A stretch of DNA of 64,000 bases from Ostrinia nubilalis (GCF_963855985.1 NC_087099.1:9020001-9084000); one strand, 5' to 3'; counted from the stretch's first letter, positions 24,060 to 38,789 are shown. The notes: generated by a model not told the origin, from the letters alone. A program made the numbers and translations.

Positions 24060-24982
24060 ATAAAAACCGGCCAAGTGCCAGTTGGACTCACGCACGAAGG
24101 GTTCCGTACGACGTTGTTGATTTTGTATGGGAGTTGGGAGCCCTGAATTTTTTTTAAACGAATATTGCAAGTAGTAATCTGTGAATATGTGAATATTTCA
24201 AACGTCTACCTGCTACCGTTCATAATTTCGAGGAAAAAACGGCAAAATATCACGTTTGTTGTGTGGGAGCCGCTTAAATATTCATTTTTATTCTGTTTTT
24301 AGTATTTCTTGTTATAGCGGCACCAGAAATATACTCAACATCAAATAAATCGCACCTTCCGCGACGCGAACTTTAAAGATTTTCTTCTGACACAATCATG
24401 GTACCCCAACAATATTGGTATTATTTGAAAGCCCAATAAATATCCTTAAAGAAAAATACATTCAATTTCTTAATAAATGATTAACATATACCATAAATGT
24501 GACTTGAAAAAAGACCTCACTTTGGGCTCACCTCTGGGATCAATTAGACCAATTTTTATGGTAATAAAACCAAATAATGATCTCACGTGTCCTCTTTAAC
24601 CGATGGATAGCGATTAATCCCAACTTAACAGTTTTATAGCCATAAAAGTTGGCTCAAGCGTAACTACCTATTTTTTGAAGAAGTGACTCTGGATCCTTCT
24701 TAAGACACATTTTTGGGGTAAAAACCTTTCCTATAATGAAATCAAGTTTAGAACTAGGCTTTTAAGTAGTGCCAATATTGGTGGGAAGTGGGGATGCATA
24801 CGTTTAAAAGTGCTTGTCGCGGGAGGTGCGATTTATTTGACGACGAGTGTATGTACATCATCTGTAAATGTCAACTGGTGTAGCTTCACGGTTTATAAGA
24901 TTCAACCTAGTGACAGACAAACAGGGAAATCTTAGTAATAATTATGGTCTCGTTTTTTCGCTTTGGGTGCGGAACCCTAAAA
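24060..24982 (+). mobile_element. Interspersed arthropod repeat ('ccggccaagtgc' family) with a nested MITE
   Basis: Left end 'ACCGGCCAAGTGCCAGTTGG' and 'GAAGGGTTCCGTACGA'; right end 'TTTGGGTGCGGAACCCTAA'. The family body ('GTTATAGCGGCACCAGAAAT' ... 'CATCTGTAAATGTCAACTGG') is split by the insert at 24334-24847. Confidence 0.8.
24334..24847. mobile_element. MITE nested in the 24060-24982 repeat
   Basis: Termini 'TCAAATAAATCGCACCTTCC' (24341-24360) and 'GGGAGGTGCGATTTATTTGA' (24821-24840) are inverted repeats. Removing the segment restores the uninterrupted host repeat. Confidence 0.85.
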
Positions 24983-24984
24983 GT

Positions 24985-27900
24985 CGAGCCAGCCAACCAG
25001 GCCCGTGGCCATCAATTGTGATCCGAGCGCTTATTATGCCTGTATTGATGGCACCAATCGATTCACCGTCCACCATTGTTGCTACTGTTGGAGGCATAAC
25101 TGACTTTTATGACGTGACAACGACTCATTTATTTAACCCGACAGAACAGCCCGTGATTTTGGGGTTTTTATTTACACTCGTTTCTTTTATTTATTCACCT
25201 GTATTGTACTGTATTGATTGCTAAAATTTGGTCTTCGTTATTGCTCTTATTATGTTGGACTACAGACTCTTTCTTTTTATGCTAACCTCTCGATTTATAC
25301 TTATTAAAATTGCTCTACTTTATTGAAAGCATGTGATGGTGCGTGCGTCCTAAATAGTCTATGTTTTAAGTTGAGTTACAATTTTCCTACTTGCCACAGT
25401 ACAATTTTTCAAGCTATAAGAAAATCGAGAAAATATTATTATTTTACTCCAATTCGGGCAATGTTACTAAGGGCATTGAGCTACCGCTTGAATACCACCA
25501 TTTGTTTTGACATATAAAAACATATGCAAACGAAGTCAATGGCCAAAACTAGTGCTATAAAATATTACCAAGGAAGGGAAATGAGTTTGTAAAGTATGGA
25601 CGCTAAAAGGGCAATGTCAAAAAATCAGAAGGGTGACGAGGGTGGTAAAATAATGCAGTGCGTAGGTATTAAAATGTCCGTCGCCCCTTTGACATTTATC
25701 TTTGTCACAATAGATTTTTACAGCAGGTAATTTTGAAATAGAGTGCGAAAATATAAAAATATAGGGGTACTTTTTCCTAAGGAAGGAACTGAAAGCTTTT
25801 GGACAACTTGTTGAAAATTTTGTTAGGTAGGTACTTGCTACGAAAAAAATATTGTCAAAAATAAAACGAATGTTACATTACTACGAGTATACATAAATAC
25901 TTAAATAGACCTTATTATCTCATCTTAATGACATGACAATATTATTGGGTTAGTACGACGTACCTTGACTCTATGTTGGCTTCTTACCTAGAATCGCTAA
26001 GTACCAGGCCTAACTGAAATTCACGCGAACTGCCATTGATTTACATTTAATCACAATATCTTTAGACAAATAGATAGCTTCCCCGATACCGAAATTAATT
26101 AACAGTCTACAGATTCCTATTGTAATTTAGTTATCTAGTGCCATTATTAGAAATTCCATTTCCTTCTAAATTGCGATTTTCAGTTTGGTACATTGTAACG
26201 AAACCTAAACACGACTTGAGTAGGTTTAAGTGTACTGCAAGGGGGATTACATCGCGTTATTCCCATCCCCCGTCTTCCTGTCCATGGAATTTGTGCCTCG
26301 GAGACGGTGTCAATAATTTATGCCTTGTAGCCGTGGTCGTGGATACTTCACATAGTCAGAATATCGGCACAAGACTAACATTGTCATCTAGCATACTGCG
26401 GTCGTGTACAGAGATACCACTGGAGGGTATGCAGCCAACTATTCGTAGAAGCCAACCTTCTTCCCACCGCACACCTCCGCCGATAAAATCGCCCAAGCTA
26501 ATTTAGACATTGTCACAACTCACTAAGGACGATAAGCGCGTGGAATTTTTGGACGGTAAATTTAAGGCACTTTGTTAAAGCTTGAAGATGAGCATGGCGA
26601 GGAATTCCCGTGTTTATGAGTAGGGTCTTATTTTACGTCATATAACGGTGTAGGTTAAGTGAAATAACTTAGTTTAGGGGTAAGTGTAAATATTTTTGTA
26701 GCTCCTTTTTTTGTAAAAAAAAATGCTGCTTTAAATTCCCGGCGCGTAGGCGTAGGTAGGTAAAATGAGGTAGCTGAAGTTGTTGATGTTATTTTTATGT
26801 TCGTGTTTCAGTTCGAGTGACGGCACATTAAGGTTTAAATAATTATCACAAAAAAATATTTTATTTCTATTTTTAATGTTCGGATGTGCTCGACTGTACA
26901 TATTATTTTTAGCTCATTGAACGGAAAAAAATCCCATTGTGTATTCCCCTTTAATAGGTACCTACATCAATAGTGATTATTTCATAGCACTTTTTTGTTG
27001 CCTACGATGCTAAAAACACCTAAAAGGAAGTAACAAACTCATCAAAAAATCTCTTAGACTTTAAAGTGTACCATTTGAACCACTCAAGCGGAGACAATTC
27101 TAACAGACAAAATAAGCTGCTGACAAATTGTTACTTAAGATGAGTTCGTCGATCCCTGAAGAAAAAATATTAGGCGGGAAAATAATCAGAGAGTCGGCAA
27201 AAGATGGGAAAATCTTACCAAACGATGGGAATATCTGACTGTCGGAATCTGTTGCTCCGTCACAACTCCCGGTCATTTAACACTTCATTTGATTAACGAC
27301 TACGGAATTGTAACCGAAGCTAAGAGCGGTCGTCAAGTCAGTTAAATCTATGTTGGGCTTAATTGACATAGCTGTAGAGGTATTTAACAGTTGGTGCACA
27401 GATTTAGAAGAAATACTTATAGAAAGTAACTGCGCATTAAAGAGATTTCTTCTAGCCAACCTACATGATGAAGATCTACTAGCCTTTACAATGTACTAAA
27501 CTTACCAAAGTAAAATTATTATGCCATTCGAGGGAATCTAAAATAAACCTAGTGGATCATCTCTATATTTTTTTTAATAACAAAAAAAATCGGCCATCTC
27601 TATCGCTGTCTCTATAGGTATTCGAATTTTTGAAGTGAAAAACAATGTAATGTCAACCGTACATGGTTATAGTTAACTTCTTTTAATAAAAGCTTACCTT
27701 TTCCATTTTCCAATTTAGAAAACTTCAAAAAAGTGTCGATCGCGATGTCTAATACGGACTGCGTTCCAGTGCTCATGCACTCAAATAGTTAACATTTCTT
27801 CTTCAGAAAAAAAGGAAATATTTCCCATTTCCCGGACAATTCATTTCAAGCTGTTAGCTGAGATCCGTGGAATGTAATTTCTGCACGACTTATACATTCA

Positions 27901-30900
27901 CCAAAACTGCAGGTCTTATTTGAATTTAACTTTACATACGTAACCTCCTTTGGAGGCAGGAATTTGTTCTGCCAGTGACGTCTCGTAGTTTCTTTTAGTT
28001 TAAAATTAAGAAACATTGTTGAAAATATAGGGAAATACGAGCATTTTTCGATGTCAACATAGTTTGACATTTTCTGCCACAAACAACTATATGACCTTAT
28101 TATTAACTATGTTGTACGTGTACGTAGTATGTAAGTTGAATAGATACGCGATCATTTTTTGTTAGCTTTAAAGCCTAGGTGTATTTACCTCTGATGCCAT
28201 CTGTAAAGGCCTATGAGATAAAATCAATGATTATTTTTATACAAACGATTCAATTGCCATACAAAAACGCATTTAATTACTAAAGGCGTAATGTGCAAAA
28301 CTATAAATCGGCCCGGTCACGGCTTTAATAGTACGGCGCAAACTTTTATTGAACTCGCTCAATATATTCTGGCATCGGCGCAAATACGATGGTTGTTGAA
28401 TTAAATAATGAAAAGGCCGTTTCCCACAGGTTTAAATGGCTGAATGGCAAAGAGCCAAAGTTTGTGCACCACCTCACTTATTTACCAACAGATATTAGTT
28501 GATAAATAGAAGTAGTCTACAAAAATAGCCGATTTTTTTTAAACGAATTGGAAGTGGTTACATTCAGTATGCTTAAGGCTTTTTCAACTTACGCTAAGCA
28601 TTTTACGAAACTACAAAAATAAATAAGCAACTCTCTAACGTTTGTAAAATGACGAATCTTGCCTTACTACAACAATAGAATTTTGAAAGTATGAAAAATT
28701 TTAAACCCACAAAATTTTGTTTTCAGTGATTTATTGGCCCTCAATACATTTCTTTCATTTTATTAATTTAGAAATAGTACTTCAGCACTAATTAATTTCA
28801 AACTTTCATCATTTTAACTTCTTTGGAATGTGACGACCAAATCATGTTGAACGTTTATTGACAGACTGAAATATTGTCGAACTTCTTTGTCTCGATAGGC
28901 CTCAAATGCATCTACACTGTAATATCCATTATTCTGCAGTAAACAACAGCCTCAGAGACCAAGCACACCATACAGGCCTATTTATTGGTCATCATAAATT
29001 GCTCCTTACTCCATTTCAATTAGCATGGCGCTGGAGTAGCCGTAACCAACAAAGCGATTGTTACCGTTGTTTATCTCACGATAATTAGTCTTTATACTAT
29101 TGTAATTAGTACTGGGAGCACTGACTGATGGGAGATTGTCCAATGGCTCGGAATCTGTGAGCAAATAGTAATTGCCTGGAACTGTGATACTCGTGATTAA
29201 GCAATTAAAGCTATTCATTCCGGTCGACAATGTTTGTCTTATTTATACTATCTTAATTGGTGTAAATGTTTATAGAAGTGGACGAGATATTTTTCCAAGA
29301 CATCTCTAAATGTTACTGATATAAAACTAACTGATTTAAAGGGACAATAGTCATTGTATAAGTATACAACATTTTTTTATGAAAATGAAAGTGGTCATTT
29401 TTAAAAATCTGACATAGTAATGTGGACTTAGAGCACAAGGGACAGATTAGACGCCAAATGTCATGTCTAGGATAGTGCTAAATAAAGAATCTAAAATTAT
29501 AATCTGCACCAATGAAGTCTCAGGTTAGTCTGTAAGGTTCAGGTACTCAAACAGGATCATAGAAACTTTGGTGTCAATTTGTCTATCAACAACCTTCGTG
29601 TGTATTCTCTTCCCAACATTCATTTGTCTTAGCAAAATCAAGCCCGTGTCATCACAGCTTTACGTACCCTCCCCATATTAGAGTTTGCTCACACCGTTTT
29701 GCTACGTATTGCTTCTCACGCCTCACGACACAGCCTGTCGGAGTGACTGATTGACGAATGACCCGAAACTGCGCTGCAATGTTGGCATTGTTCATCTATT
29801 AAAATTGTCCAAACAATTGGTGACGTAAAAATATTAACAAAGTCTTGTTACTGGATTTTTTTTCACGTAGAACCCTCAAACGTGATTTATCAGCACTCCT
29901 ATTAATACTATAATTACTCGGACTATCTTTCAGTTAGCCGGGCGAAAGTATGTAAAAGTAATTTGCTGGAAGTTCTAAGAAAATTCTAAGTGCCCACTTA
30001 GCAAAGACTTTGAACAAGGTAGACCAATTTCATTTTAACAGTGCTAAGTCCTCTTCTGACGTGTGGGTTGTGACAACTGAGGTCACAGCCCTGTAAGGCT
30101 TTATAAGTTGCCGTAGGCGTCCGACTGACTGAATCATGGTCTGATTAACTGTGCCCAATTGATTGAGAACTGATTTTCATTTAGATCAAAGGCATCAATT
30201 TACTGCACTTAACTACAGTGAAGCGACTTTATCGTAGGTGGTGGCTAGTTTGAGTCACGGGAAAGAACATAGGATAGTTTTTATCTTATATTATTTTTGA
30301 AACAACAAAGACGCGCGCGTAAAAGTTTTTCTGTGACACACAAACTTTCAACCGGATGGAAGCTAGGAAATACTTAATAAAGAAAACTATTCAAGTTTTA
30401 ACATTATGTAATTAGATCTCCCGTAATAAATTAAAGCAAAACCAAGATTACACGGGTCGGGGAATTCTCCGCGGCGGACAAAAACACTAGATAAAACTAA
30501 ACCGGGCATGTGAACACGAAAACTAAGGAAAAACCTAACTAAGTGGGCACATCTACGAGTAAGCCGAGTTAATACCTAATAGAGAGAAGTTACACTGTTT
30601 TGGTCCTTAATGAAATTAAAAATGGTCTGAAAAACATTTTTACTAAAATTATTTCAGTCTTTATCGAGTGCCGAGTTGAAGTTGTTATTCAGAAAATACC
30701 TAGGAATAAACTGCAAAGTCTACATTTCTTTGACCCCAACCAAAACTGCAACCCCAATCGCATTCTCCATAGCATTTTATCTTCCTTTTTGTGCTTTACG
30801 CAGTTGAATATGAAGCTACTTCATAAGTTTATTACCGTTCGAAGAGTGATTCAATTGATGCTGTACAGCTGCAACTCCGCCAAGACGTGCTGAAAAGCAT

Positions 30901-31945
30901 GTCCTATTCTGGGCTTTATCATATAGCCAGTAAATGCGTTCATGCGTCATCGGTTCATCGTGTGGGAAAGTGTCATACATCTTACATTTTTCTAAGTCGT
31001 GGTGTCTTCTCGGTAAATCTAACTTATTACGAAAACCACGGCAAAAAAAGTCAGGAACATCCTTCCAATAAATAAATTAGATACCGCTAAAAAGAGACCG
31101 GATAAACCCGTACTTTCTGACCCGTAAAAACTAACCCGCTCGACAGTAAAGACAAATGTTTAACGAAACAAAATTTGGTGGGAAAAACTAGCTAAACTCA
31201 GTATAACGAGCAATCGATGGAACCCGCCGCCACCGAAAGAAACTAACTGCAAATTAATACTGCAGTTTGGGAAACGGCGTGCCTTTGTTTTATACTAAAG
31301 TTTTGTTCGGTTTTTTTCGGGAAGCTTTTTTATTAAACCGGCCAGCTCGATTTAGATTGACGTATTCATTGTTGGCTATTTTGGTAAACAGTAAAACGGA
31401 ATAGAGCCAAATAGAGACAGGAATTTTGTCCAATTGTTTCCTTTGTTTTTATTTTAGTAAAATAAAAACTATTTCATTTTACTCTTTTATCAAAAAAAAG
31501 TTATATGTATAGGTACTTAAATTAATGCTGTTTTCGTTAACCGCAATTTAAAAACAAGAACGAACCGTGAAGTGACAAAGATTGTTAATACATAATCATA
31601 TAACTTCCCCCAGAGTCTGCCGTAAAAACTTTTATTATGAAAGTAATTAATTTAGAAGAATGCTAATTTTTCTTTTATCGCTTCTTTAGCGCCGCAACTT
31701 TTATCTACTTTGAATTACTTGGTCCCAAGCAGTTCGTGGCAAGTTTTCGGAATAATTTCAGACCTAGTAAATTGCACCACTTTTAATTAGAAAATCTCTC
31801 CTTCACCTTTAAGATTCATGATCTTTTGTTTCGGTGCAGATTTTATATTCACACTTTTTTTGGTCCCGTCATAGACGTGGTAAGTACACGTTTTGGTGTA
31901 ACTAATTCAACTGCGGTGTTATTGCCATGGCAATTTTATTTAAAA
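24985..31945. other. Gene-free stretch, about 7 kb
   Basis: No exon with credible splice sites or domain. The 122-codon frame at 26138-26506 (plus) has no recognised motif. A Helitron-like remnant lies at 30240-30370 ('TTTGAGTCACGGGAAAGAAC' to 'GGAAGCTAGG'). Otherwise AT-rich sequence. Confidence 0.5.
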
Positions 31946-31946
31946 C

Positions 31947-32130
31947 TAGCTGTGCCCGCGACTTCGTATGCGTCAAAATATTTTGAATAATATTTCCCGT
32001 TTTTGCAACATTTTTCTTTACTGCTCCATCCCTATTGGCTGTAGGGTGATGTTATTATAAGTCTTCTTCGATAATGGGCTATCCAACACAAAAACAATTG
32101 GACCTGTTCCTGAGATTAGCGCGTTCAAGT
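31947..32130 (-). mobile_element. Helitron-like repeat fragment
   Basis: 'ACTAGCTGTGCCCGCGACTT' to 'CTGAGATTAGCGCGTTCAAG', second copy of the family at 21946-22143. Confidence 0.7.
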
Positions 32131-32134
32131 AACA

Positions 32135-35100
32135 AACAAACTCTTCAGCTTTATAACATAACATTAGTAATTAGTATAGAAGTAATAAATAGATAAATAC
32201 TTATAAATAAATGTTTTGCAATGAATTTTTACCACTTCCAACTAAAGTGAATTAAATAATGCAGTCATAGTTAACCAAGTTTTAATTAGTAACACAAACG
32301 CGTTCCAGGCAGCTAAATTGCAGTCCGTAGTAAAAAGGACTGCGTCACTTTTTATGTTACGGCATCCAGTGCATCTCGTTTGAAACGGAATCAGTGATGT
32401 GCCCAATTGGACCCGTGACTACTCAATGCAGATCAAATATGGGCCAAATTGGATCAGTCCACGGCACCCTCAAAAAGGGTAAGACTAAAATATTCTGATG
32501 TAACAAAAAGTTTTTGTGGTTGAAATCCACTATGCAAGGACTTTCCATTGATTTTCTATAGCAGCAGATTTTTGTCAAGTATTATTTTCTTTAATTTTTA
32601 CAAAGAACTATGTAATAGAAAACGAGTTTTTGCTGGGGGAAACTCCCAATTATCTCAAGGAAATATCGGCAAGACAAGGGAAGTTTAAATAATAAAAATT
32701 GACACGGCCAACAATCTATCGAATAAGTAAAAACAAAAGAAAATTCGCTACATTACAGAACTGTAAGTTTTATTGCGCAAATGCTAATACGGTCCTTAAT
32801 GAACCCAAGCAAGTTCAACGAACGAAATCGCATAAAAGGCAAAACGATAAACAATTAGGGCGAATCGCAACGCGAGCGCAAAGCAGACGCGAAATTATTC
32901 CGTACTCAACAGCCACAAAGCCTCATAGACGAGATGAGAAATTAAACCGTATGGAAACTCGGAAACGCTGCTTTAGCTTGCGTTCCACCAAAGCTATGTG
33001 ACTGTCTAATGGAGAAAATATATTAAAGTCAATACTTTCTTTATTGTCCTGATTTTTTTTGTAAGAAATTTTAAAATAATAAAAGTACTCAGTAAATGAC
33101 GTCTTTACAATCTTTTTGCTCATTTTGAGTTGAGACCAATAAACAATTTTGGCTAGTGCCAAGTGTGTCACCAAGTAATTTTCATAGTCTCGAGTCTCGA
33201 TCCAATGTAGTGATCTGATGGAAGGAAACTCTTGGTAATTAAGGAAGCTGTTAGTACGTTGTGTTAAGTACTTTTTCACGCAGCTTCTACGGCACTTCAC
33301 ATAAGAATTCAAACCATTCTTCACTCATGTTCGATGGAAACAGATTTGTAAATAAGGTACTCCTCCATAAAATGCTCAGATATAAAGCCCATTTCTGGTG
33401 GAAATTCAGCCTTATCGTTACGTTTCTATACAATATGTAGTTTCAAATAAATACATGGATTTATGAGACTAACAGGCAGATCATGAGTTTTATAAATCAA
33501 GTGACCAACTTTTCCTAGCAACATAGATTAACTATTCTTCTTACCCATAAAATTGATGATAAATAAGAGGAATAAAATGAATGGAACATCAAAGTAGCTT
33601 ATTCTTTTGATTTTGATGTTGATTTCATAGTACTTTTTCATCAACAGTTGAATAGGTCTTTTCCTGGAATTTGTTTAGCCCGCAACATTGCTTTGAATTT
33701 TGGTTTCACAAAAGTTTGAAGATTTATCTTGATCAAAATCACGGGACTATTGACCTCGTCGCTTAATCTTAATCTAAATTATAATTATTGTAGACTATAA
33801 AATTTCATGAGAGCGTAAACAAGAATTTCTATGTCCTATGCAATCTTCTTTATTAATAGCGTTTATAAAAGCGCAAACGCCCAATCTACTTTATACCTTA
33901 ATAAATTTAAACAAACATAAGTAGTTATCTATTATGACCTTAGCATTTATAGGTACGTACCTATAAAATAATGTAGAAGTACTTAGGTAATACCTCCGTA
34001 TTGGTCTAAATATTATCTAACTTTATTACACTTACTTAGGTAAATTCTGTTTCAAATGAAGTTGAAATTAAGTAAGATGCGAAAACCACGTAGTATCTAT
34101 TGTGTAGTCAATTCTGACGAATATTCCCCGGCACGGCCATGGGTTGTTAGCTAAGACCACATTCTGAAATTCTGAATTTGCCCAAACTTTTAATGGACCA
34201 CATTCAGTTTGCTCTATGCAAAACTGCCTCCTACATGTACAGCCGACTGCACATCAAGGTACTGACATCTTATGTAGTTGCAATAAGTACTATATTGCAA
34301 TAAAAATGTAAAGCCCGATGTGCTAGCTGTACAAATATTAAATCTTGACGTAGGTAACGTTTTCGTCATTGAGGGAATTGTGCGGAATTTCCGGGAAGTT
34401 TGTAATTGTTACTGAAAATTTCCGTCTACACCGTTACCGCATTCATATCTTAATATCATATTACACTAACAAGCGGAACTCGTAGTGAACTCTGAATTTC
34501 TCAGAAAACTTATTTAGATGTAGGTACGTTTCCACTAAAAAGATTATCTTGAGTAACATAGAGACGTAAGATTATTTTTCAAGCATGTTTATTTCTCTTT
34601 AGTCTGGATTAATTTTCTTTCGAATTTTCAACTTTTCGTTATTGAAATGTTGTTTGTATAAATAAATACGTTAAATAATGTCTGTTAGCAACGAATATTT
34701 CGGTATTCATTATAACATAGCGCAAACTGCCACTTACTGTTTTTCAGAAGATTTTGCGAATTTCAAACTATAAATTTTGATTTGTGGAGAAAACAATGCT
34801 TCATACTGCCAGACCACAGAGCCGGACCGAGCGCGCCATCCTGAGATCCATAAATATTCGCTAATTTCTACTAAGCGCTGTTCCTAGTATCTATCATCGA
34901 GACCAAAATAGGAAACGTCTTGAGTAAATAAGCTTTACCAAGCAAAGGAGTAAGCTATGGAGTGGGGCTTCAGATTTCGAGGTTTGTAGGAAACTTAAGT
35001 AGGTACCTAATTAGGCACTTAAAAAATTCTAACTATTTTTATCAAAAAATCTACTTTTGCCAGATGGACACTGTCTTCTTTTTACCTAGCTACTGTAGCA

Positions 35101-36430
35101 TTGGCAATGAGTATGAAACGGGCAATGTAGGTAATTTCAGAGGCAATAATCTCCGATTTAACGATAACTGGTTCGTTTTTGACCTTACAGAAAAATAACC
35201 TTTATTTTCTAAGATCGAACAAACGTTCATAGATGCTTTTACGAAAAACAAAGCTACAGAAGAAAATAGAACAACTATTGTTTCCAACTGATTGGGGTAA
35301 CAAACTACACTAGTAGATTCCCAATACAGTCTAAGCTGGAACTGTTACGCTGTTTTAGTTTCAAGTTTTGTTAATTACAAGTTCTAGTTTAGTTCATAAT
35401 GCCGATATACCTACCATCGTAATGGTAATAACACCTATACTAAACCTATTTAAAACTCACAGCTTTATTTATAAGCCGGCATTAGCTGTTAGTTAGATGA
35501 TCACACCTCCAAACTTAGTGCAAAGTTCTGTAACAAAGTAGACAAGCTAACAACTAAGTGACTTCATATTTCTAGAGCCAAGCTACAAGCTAGAAGTTTT
35601 TTCAGCCCCGTGTAATTATCCAGCGCTGAAAATGGTAAACTTTGGATACTATTTGGCACACTTTCAAACTCCACCGTGCTTGCCATGGGCCATGTGGATT
35701 TTCCCCTCTTTTTGCAGTTCGATTAAAACATGCAGTCGCTCTTTCCGCTCTATTCATATGTGCGATACACTTGAATGAATTTCCAGAAAGGTGTGTGGCA
35801 AATAGTATACACCGGGAGCTTCCACTCTCACACAACGAAAATAGCGGCAAAAAATATCGTAAATATTATCGTTCCGAACCAGCAAAGACTTAATAAAAAT
35901 AATAAACTCGCTCTACTTGCTTGAAAATAATGAAACTATAAAACTGAATTTTACTGCACGACCCGCACATTCGATTCTGCGGCTCTTCGGAAATGAAGCT
36001 AGCTCTGTGACTGCATTATCAAGACCATTCGGCAAAACGTAAAATATACGCTTGTCTAGTGTCTAAGTATACGGCGCGGCACTAATGTTTGTATAATCGC
36101 ACTTACCTGCCTCTCCATACAGCGTTATGTGTTTTGAATGCCGAGCCAAATTGACTCCATTAAAAGTTTTGAAAGCGCTCGTAGCTTAGATAATTTACTA
36201 GGAGAGTTATGCCGTCTATAAAAGCATGCACGCGGCCCACTGAAAACTAATGAATTTCAGTTCGTGTTTATCTTATCGGCTTTGTATTCATGAATAAACT
36301 AAGTAAGTAGGTAAGTAGAGAGGAGAGACTTTATTCAATGCTATTTGAAAACAACTTTTATGATAAATGAAAGAAATATTTATCTTTTCCTCTTATCAAC
36401 AGCTATTTATTAGAGGAACTTTGTGAAAGC

Positions 36431-36435
<5 letters not shown>
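32135..36435. other. Gene-free stretch, about 4.3 kb
   Basis: No supported exon; open frames at 32699-33001, 32923-33324 and 35602-35893 overlap one another on opposite strands and lack motifs. Confidence 0.5.
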
Positions 36436-36437
<2 letters not shown>

Positions 36438-36466
<29 letters not shown>

Positions 36467-36515
36467 CATAACAAGGCAGGTATTTGACCACAATCGCACC
36501 TGATGTTAAGTGTTT
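36438..36515 (-). repeat. Poly(A)-tailed retroelement 3' end
   Basis: A T-run of about 27 bases at 36436-36463 followed by 'GGCAGGTATTTGACCACAAT' and 'CGCACCTGATGTTAAGTG', the family also present at 14172-14310. The unbroken T-run suggests a recent insertion on the minus strand. Confidence 0.75.
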
Positions 36516-37439
36516 ATATTATTAAAAAAAGGTAAACAATGAACTTATGGTTTATCTCACTGTCTTAATCTTAACATAACCATCCTGTATGCTCACTTGT
36601 TGTGACTGTCATTTATTGTTCCCCAAACCCACATGCGCCATCAAATCGAAGTTCCAATTTCATTTGGCTAACGATTTTCTGCTTGTTGATACCGCATAAT
36701 TGTATCGGCAAAGTTTGCCTTTGAAAATAGGCGGTTGTGGTCTCGCAAGGGACAGTCCTATAATTGATAAGAGAAGACCGGCAGGACGCAGTAATTAGGA
36801 AGGGGAAGCAATTACGACTTTAATAGGACTGCGATGCCTGCGGCTGGAGATACTTGTGCTCTCCTTAACAATGTTACATGTTTTGTAACAGGTAAATTTA
36901 ATACAGGGTGTCCTTGAATTAGATGAATCATTTTTTATGAAGGTAGCTTGATTGATCAATACAGGATGTCCTTCAAATAGAATCAAATTGTTATAAGCTT
37001 GATTGATGGCTTGATAGAACATATTTAAAACATTTTATTAATACTTAGGTAAGTACTATAACTTTTTTTTACCAGAAATTAGATGAAATTAAACTATTTA
37101 TTTGAAAAAAACTCTTCATCATCATCACTATTGGCGACATTGTCTCTTTGATGGTTACCTATTATTAATACAGGAGTAACGTAAAATAATAAAGTAGTCC
37201 AGTCATTAGTCATAGTTCAAGGTACCCACTTCAGGAGCACGAAGACCGTGACCATGACCATTATCAGCTGCATCGTGATTGTAACACGACACGAACAAAA
37301 ATTTATGTTTGATAAATTGGATTGTGGAAGCCTGATGTCAGAGCCGGATTAACCATCTCGGGGCCCCTAGGCACAGCTCGTTTCGGGCCCCCCCTTTTTT
37401 TGTCGCGGAGGAAATGCTTTGCGCACTTTCACCACTGCC

Positions 37440-38080
37440 GGGGGACAGGGTGGTGTGTGGGACTCCCGGCGCCCTAAAAAGTGAAAAGGACGGGGTATAC
37501 CCACTAAAACCTCCGCGGCGTTCCGTCGTAGCCCGAGTGGGGGTGTCGTGAGTATCCGGCCGTAGCCTTAGACTTCCGCGACACCACGCTGCAGCGACAG
37601 CTCGCCTACACGGCGGACCCTACACACCCCCCTTGTGGGGGTCCGACGGGAATGCCCGAAACGCCAAGCCGTTCCCGTCAGACGAAGGTGAAAAGGGTAC
37701 CCCCGCACCCCCGGCCTGCTGGCCGCCACCTGGGGGCAGAGTAGAACGGTCGTACAACCGCCTTCTCCCGCCCCCTTCTCCGCCTGCGGAGCGATGAGGC
37801 GAGAGGATCCTTCTGAAGGATGACCTCTTCGCAAAAGGAGGCGACCGCCTTCCAGCATCCTTCGTTTCCCAGCATGGCGTTGACCAGGTTTGGAAGCGAA
37901 AGATCCCGGCAGTGAGGACACGGCGCTGCTCCTCCCAGCCGGGCAGCCTGTGCAGCCCGCGAGGGTGTGCTGCACCGTGTCATCCGCCGCGCCGCGCATT
38001 TGTGGCACACGGGGATTCCTCTCACCCGGTTCTATGCAGGTACGAACCGAAGCAGCCATGCCTGGTCAGCACCTGCGCCA
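37440..38080 (-). pseudogene. R1-like LINE ORF2 C-terminus (zinc-knuckle region)
   Basis: Minus-strand frame gives 'GIPVCHKCAARRMT' then 'CPHCRDLSLPNLVNAML' and 'CWKAVASFCEEVILQK', matching the CCHC-type C-terminal region of R1/TRAS-clade ORF2 proteins in Lepidoptera. The frame is broken between the two overlapping open frames at about 38010. It belongs with the reverse-transcriptase part at 39765-40440, from which later insertions separate it. Confidence 0.82.
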
Positions 38081-38338
38081 GACTTGGAATTTTTTCATAA
38101 ATTATTTTAAGTTTTCAAAACGTTTAATTATCAAAATCCTTGAGATTATGTATTCGCAACTTTATTACTAATATTATGTAATATTAAAGAGGCAATAGAG
38201 CGAAACCAAAGCTCCAATTAATGTTCGCTAGATACAACTCTAATGGGCGAAGCCAGCTGAAGACAGCGGATGATAGTGTAAATTCAACAAAAGCTGAGGG
38301 TTCTGGGCGATATCGAAAAGTTTTTATGGACAGCTATA

Positions 38339-38728
38339 CAGGGTGTTGATTTCAATACTCGCCATATTTAGGGAGTTGATTAAGTAGCTTATTCTGATCA
38401 CGAATCAGTAAAAAAATTGACTTGGAAATTTTTTTTAAACGAACTTTAACTTTAGTTATTCAAAGAAAAATACCTATTTACACTACCTACTTTACGTTGC
38501 TTCCTTCAGTAGGTTATCCGACATGATAAGCGAGCGATCCGCGTAGCTCAATGGTGCCGCAAATGAAAACTATTGCAGTAATCCGAGCCACAGTACAGTT
38601 AATTTCGCACGGAAAATATTCGCTAAAAATTCCACTTTAGTTTGTAATTTTTTTGGTGGATAATGCGTTTATATAAGTCATAATAGATCATCTAAATAAA
38701 TATGGCGAGGATTGAAATCAACATCCTG
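38339..38728. mobile_element. MITE, 390 bp, TA-flanked
   Basis: Left terminus 'CAGGGTGTTGATTTCAATAC' and right terminus (reverse complement) 'CAGGATGTTGATTTCAATCC' are inverted repeats flanked by TA. It is inserted between the two halves of the R1-like LINE. Confidence 0.88.
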
Positions 38729-38789
38729 TATTATACCTCGGTCACCAAACCTGTTAATAGCTCAGCCACAGGACAGTTCCAAGAGCTCA

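Noticed and set aside
26138..26506. 122-codon open frame on the plus strand
   Set aside because: No recognisable domain, no splice context, and composition changes within it; most likely chance or an unrecognised repeat.
37568..38059. Longest open frame of the desert (163 codons, minus)
   Set aside because: It is an alternative frame of the R1-like LINE C-terminus; the overlapping 115-codon frame carries the actual zinc-knuckle pattern.
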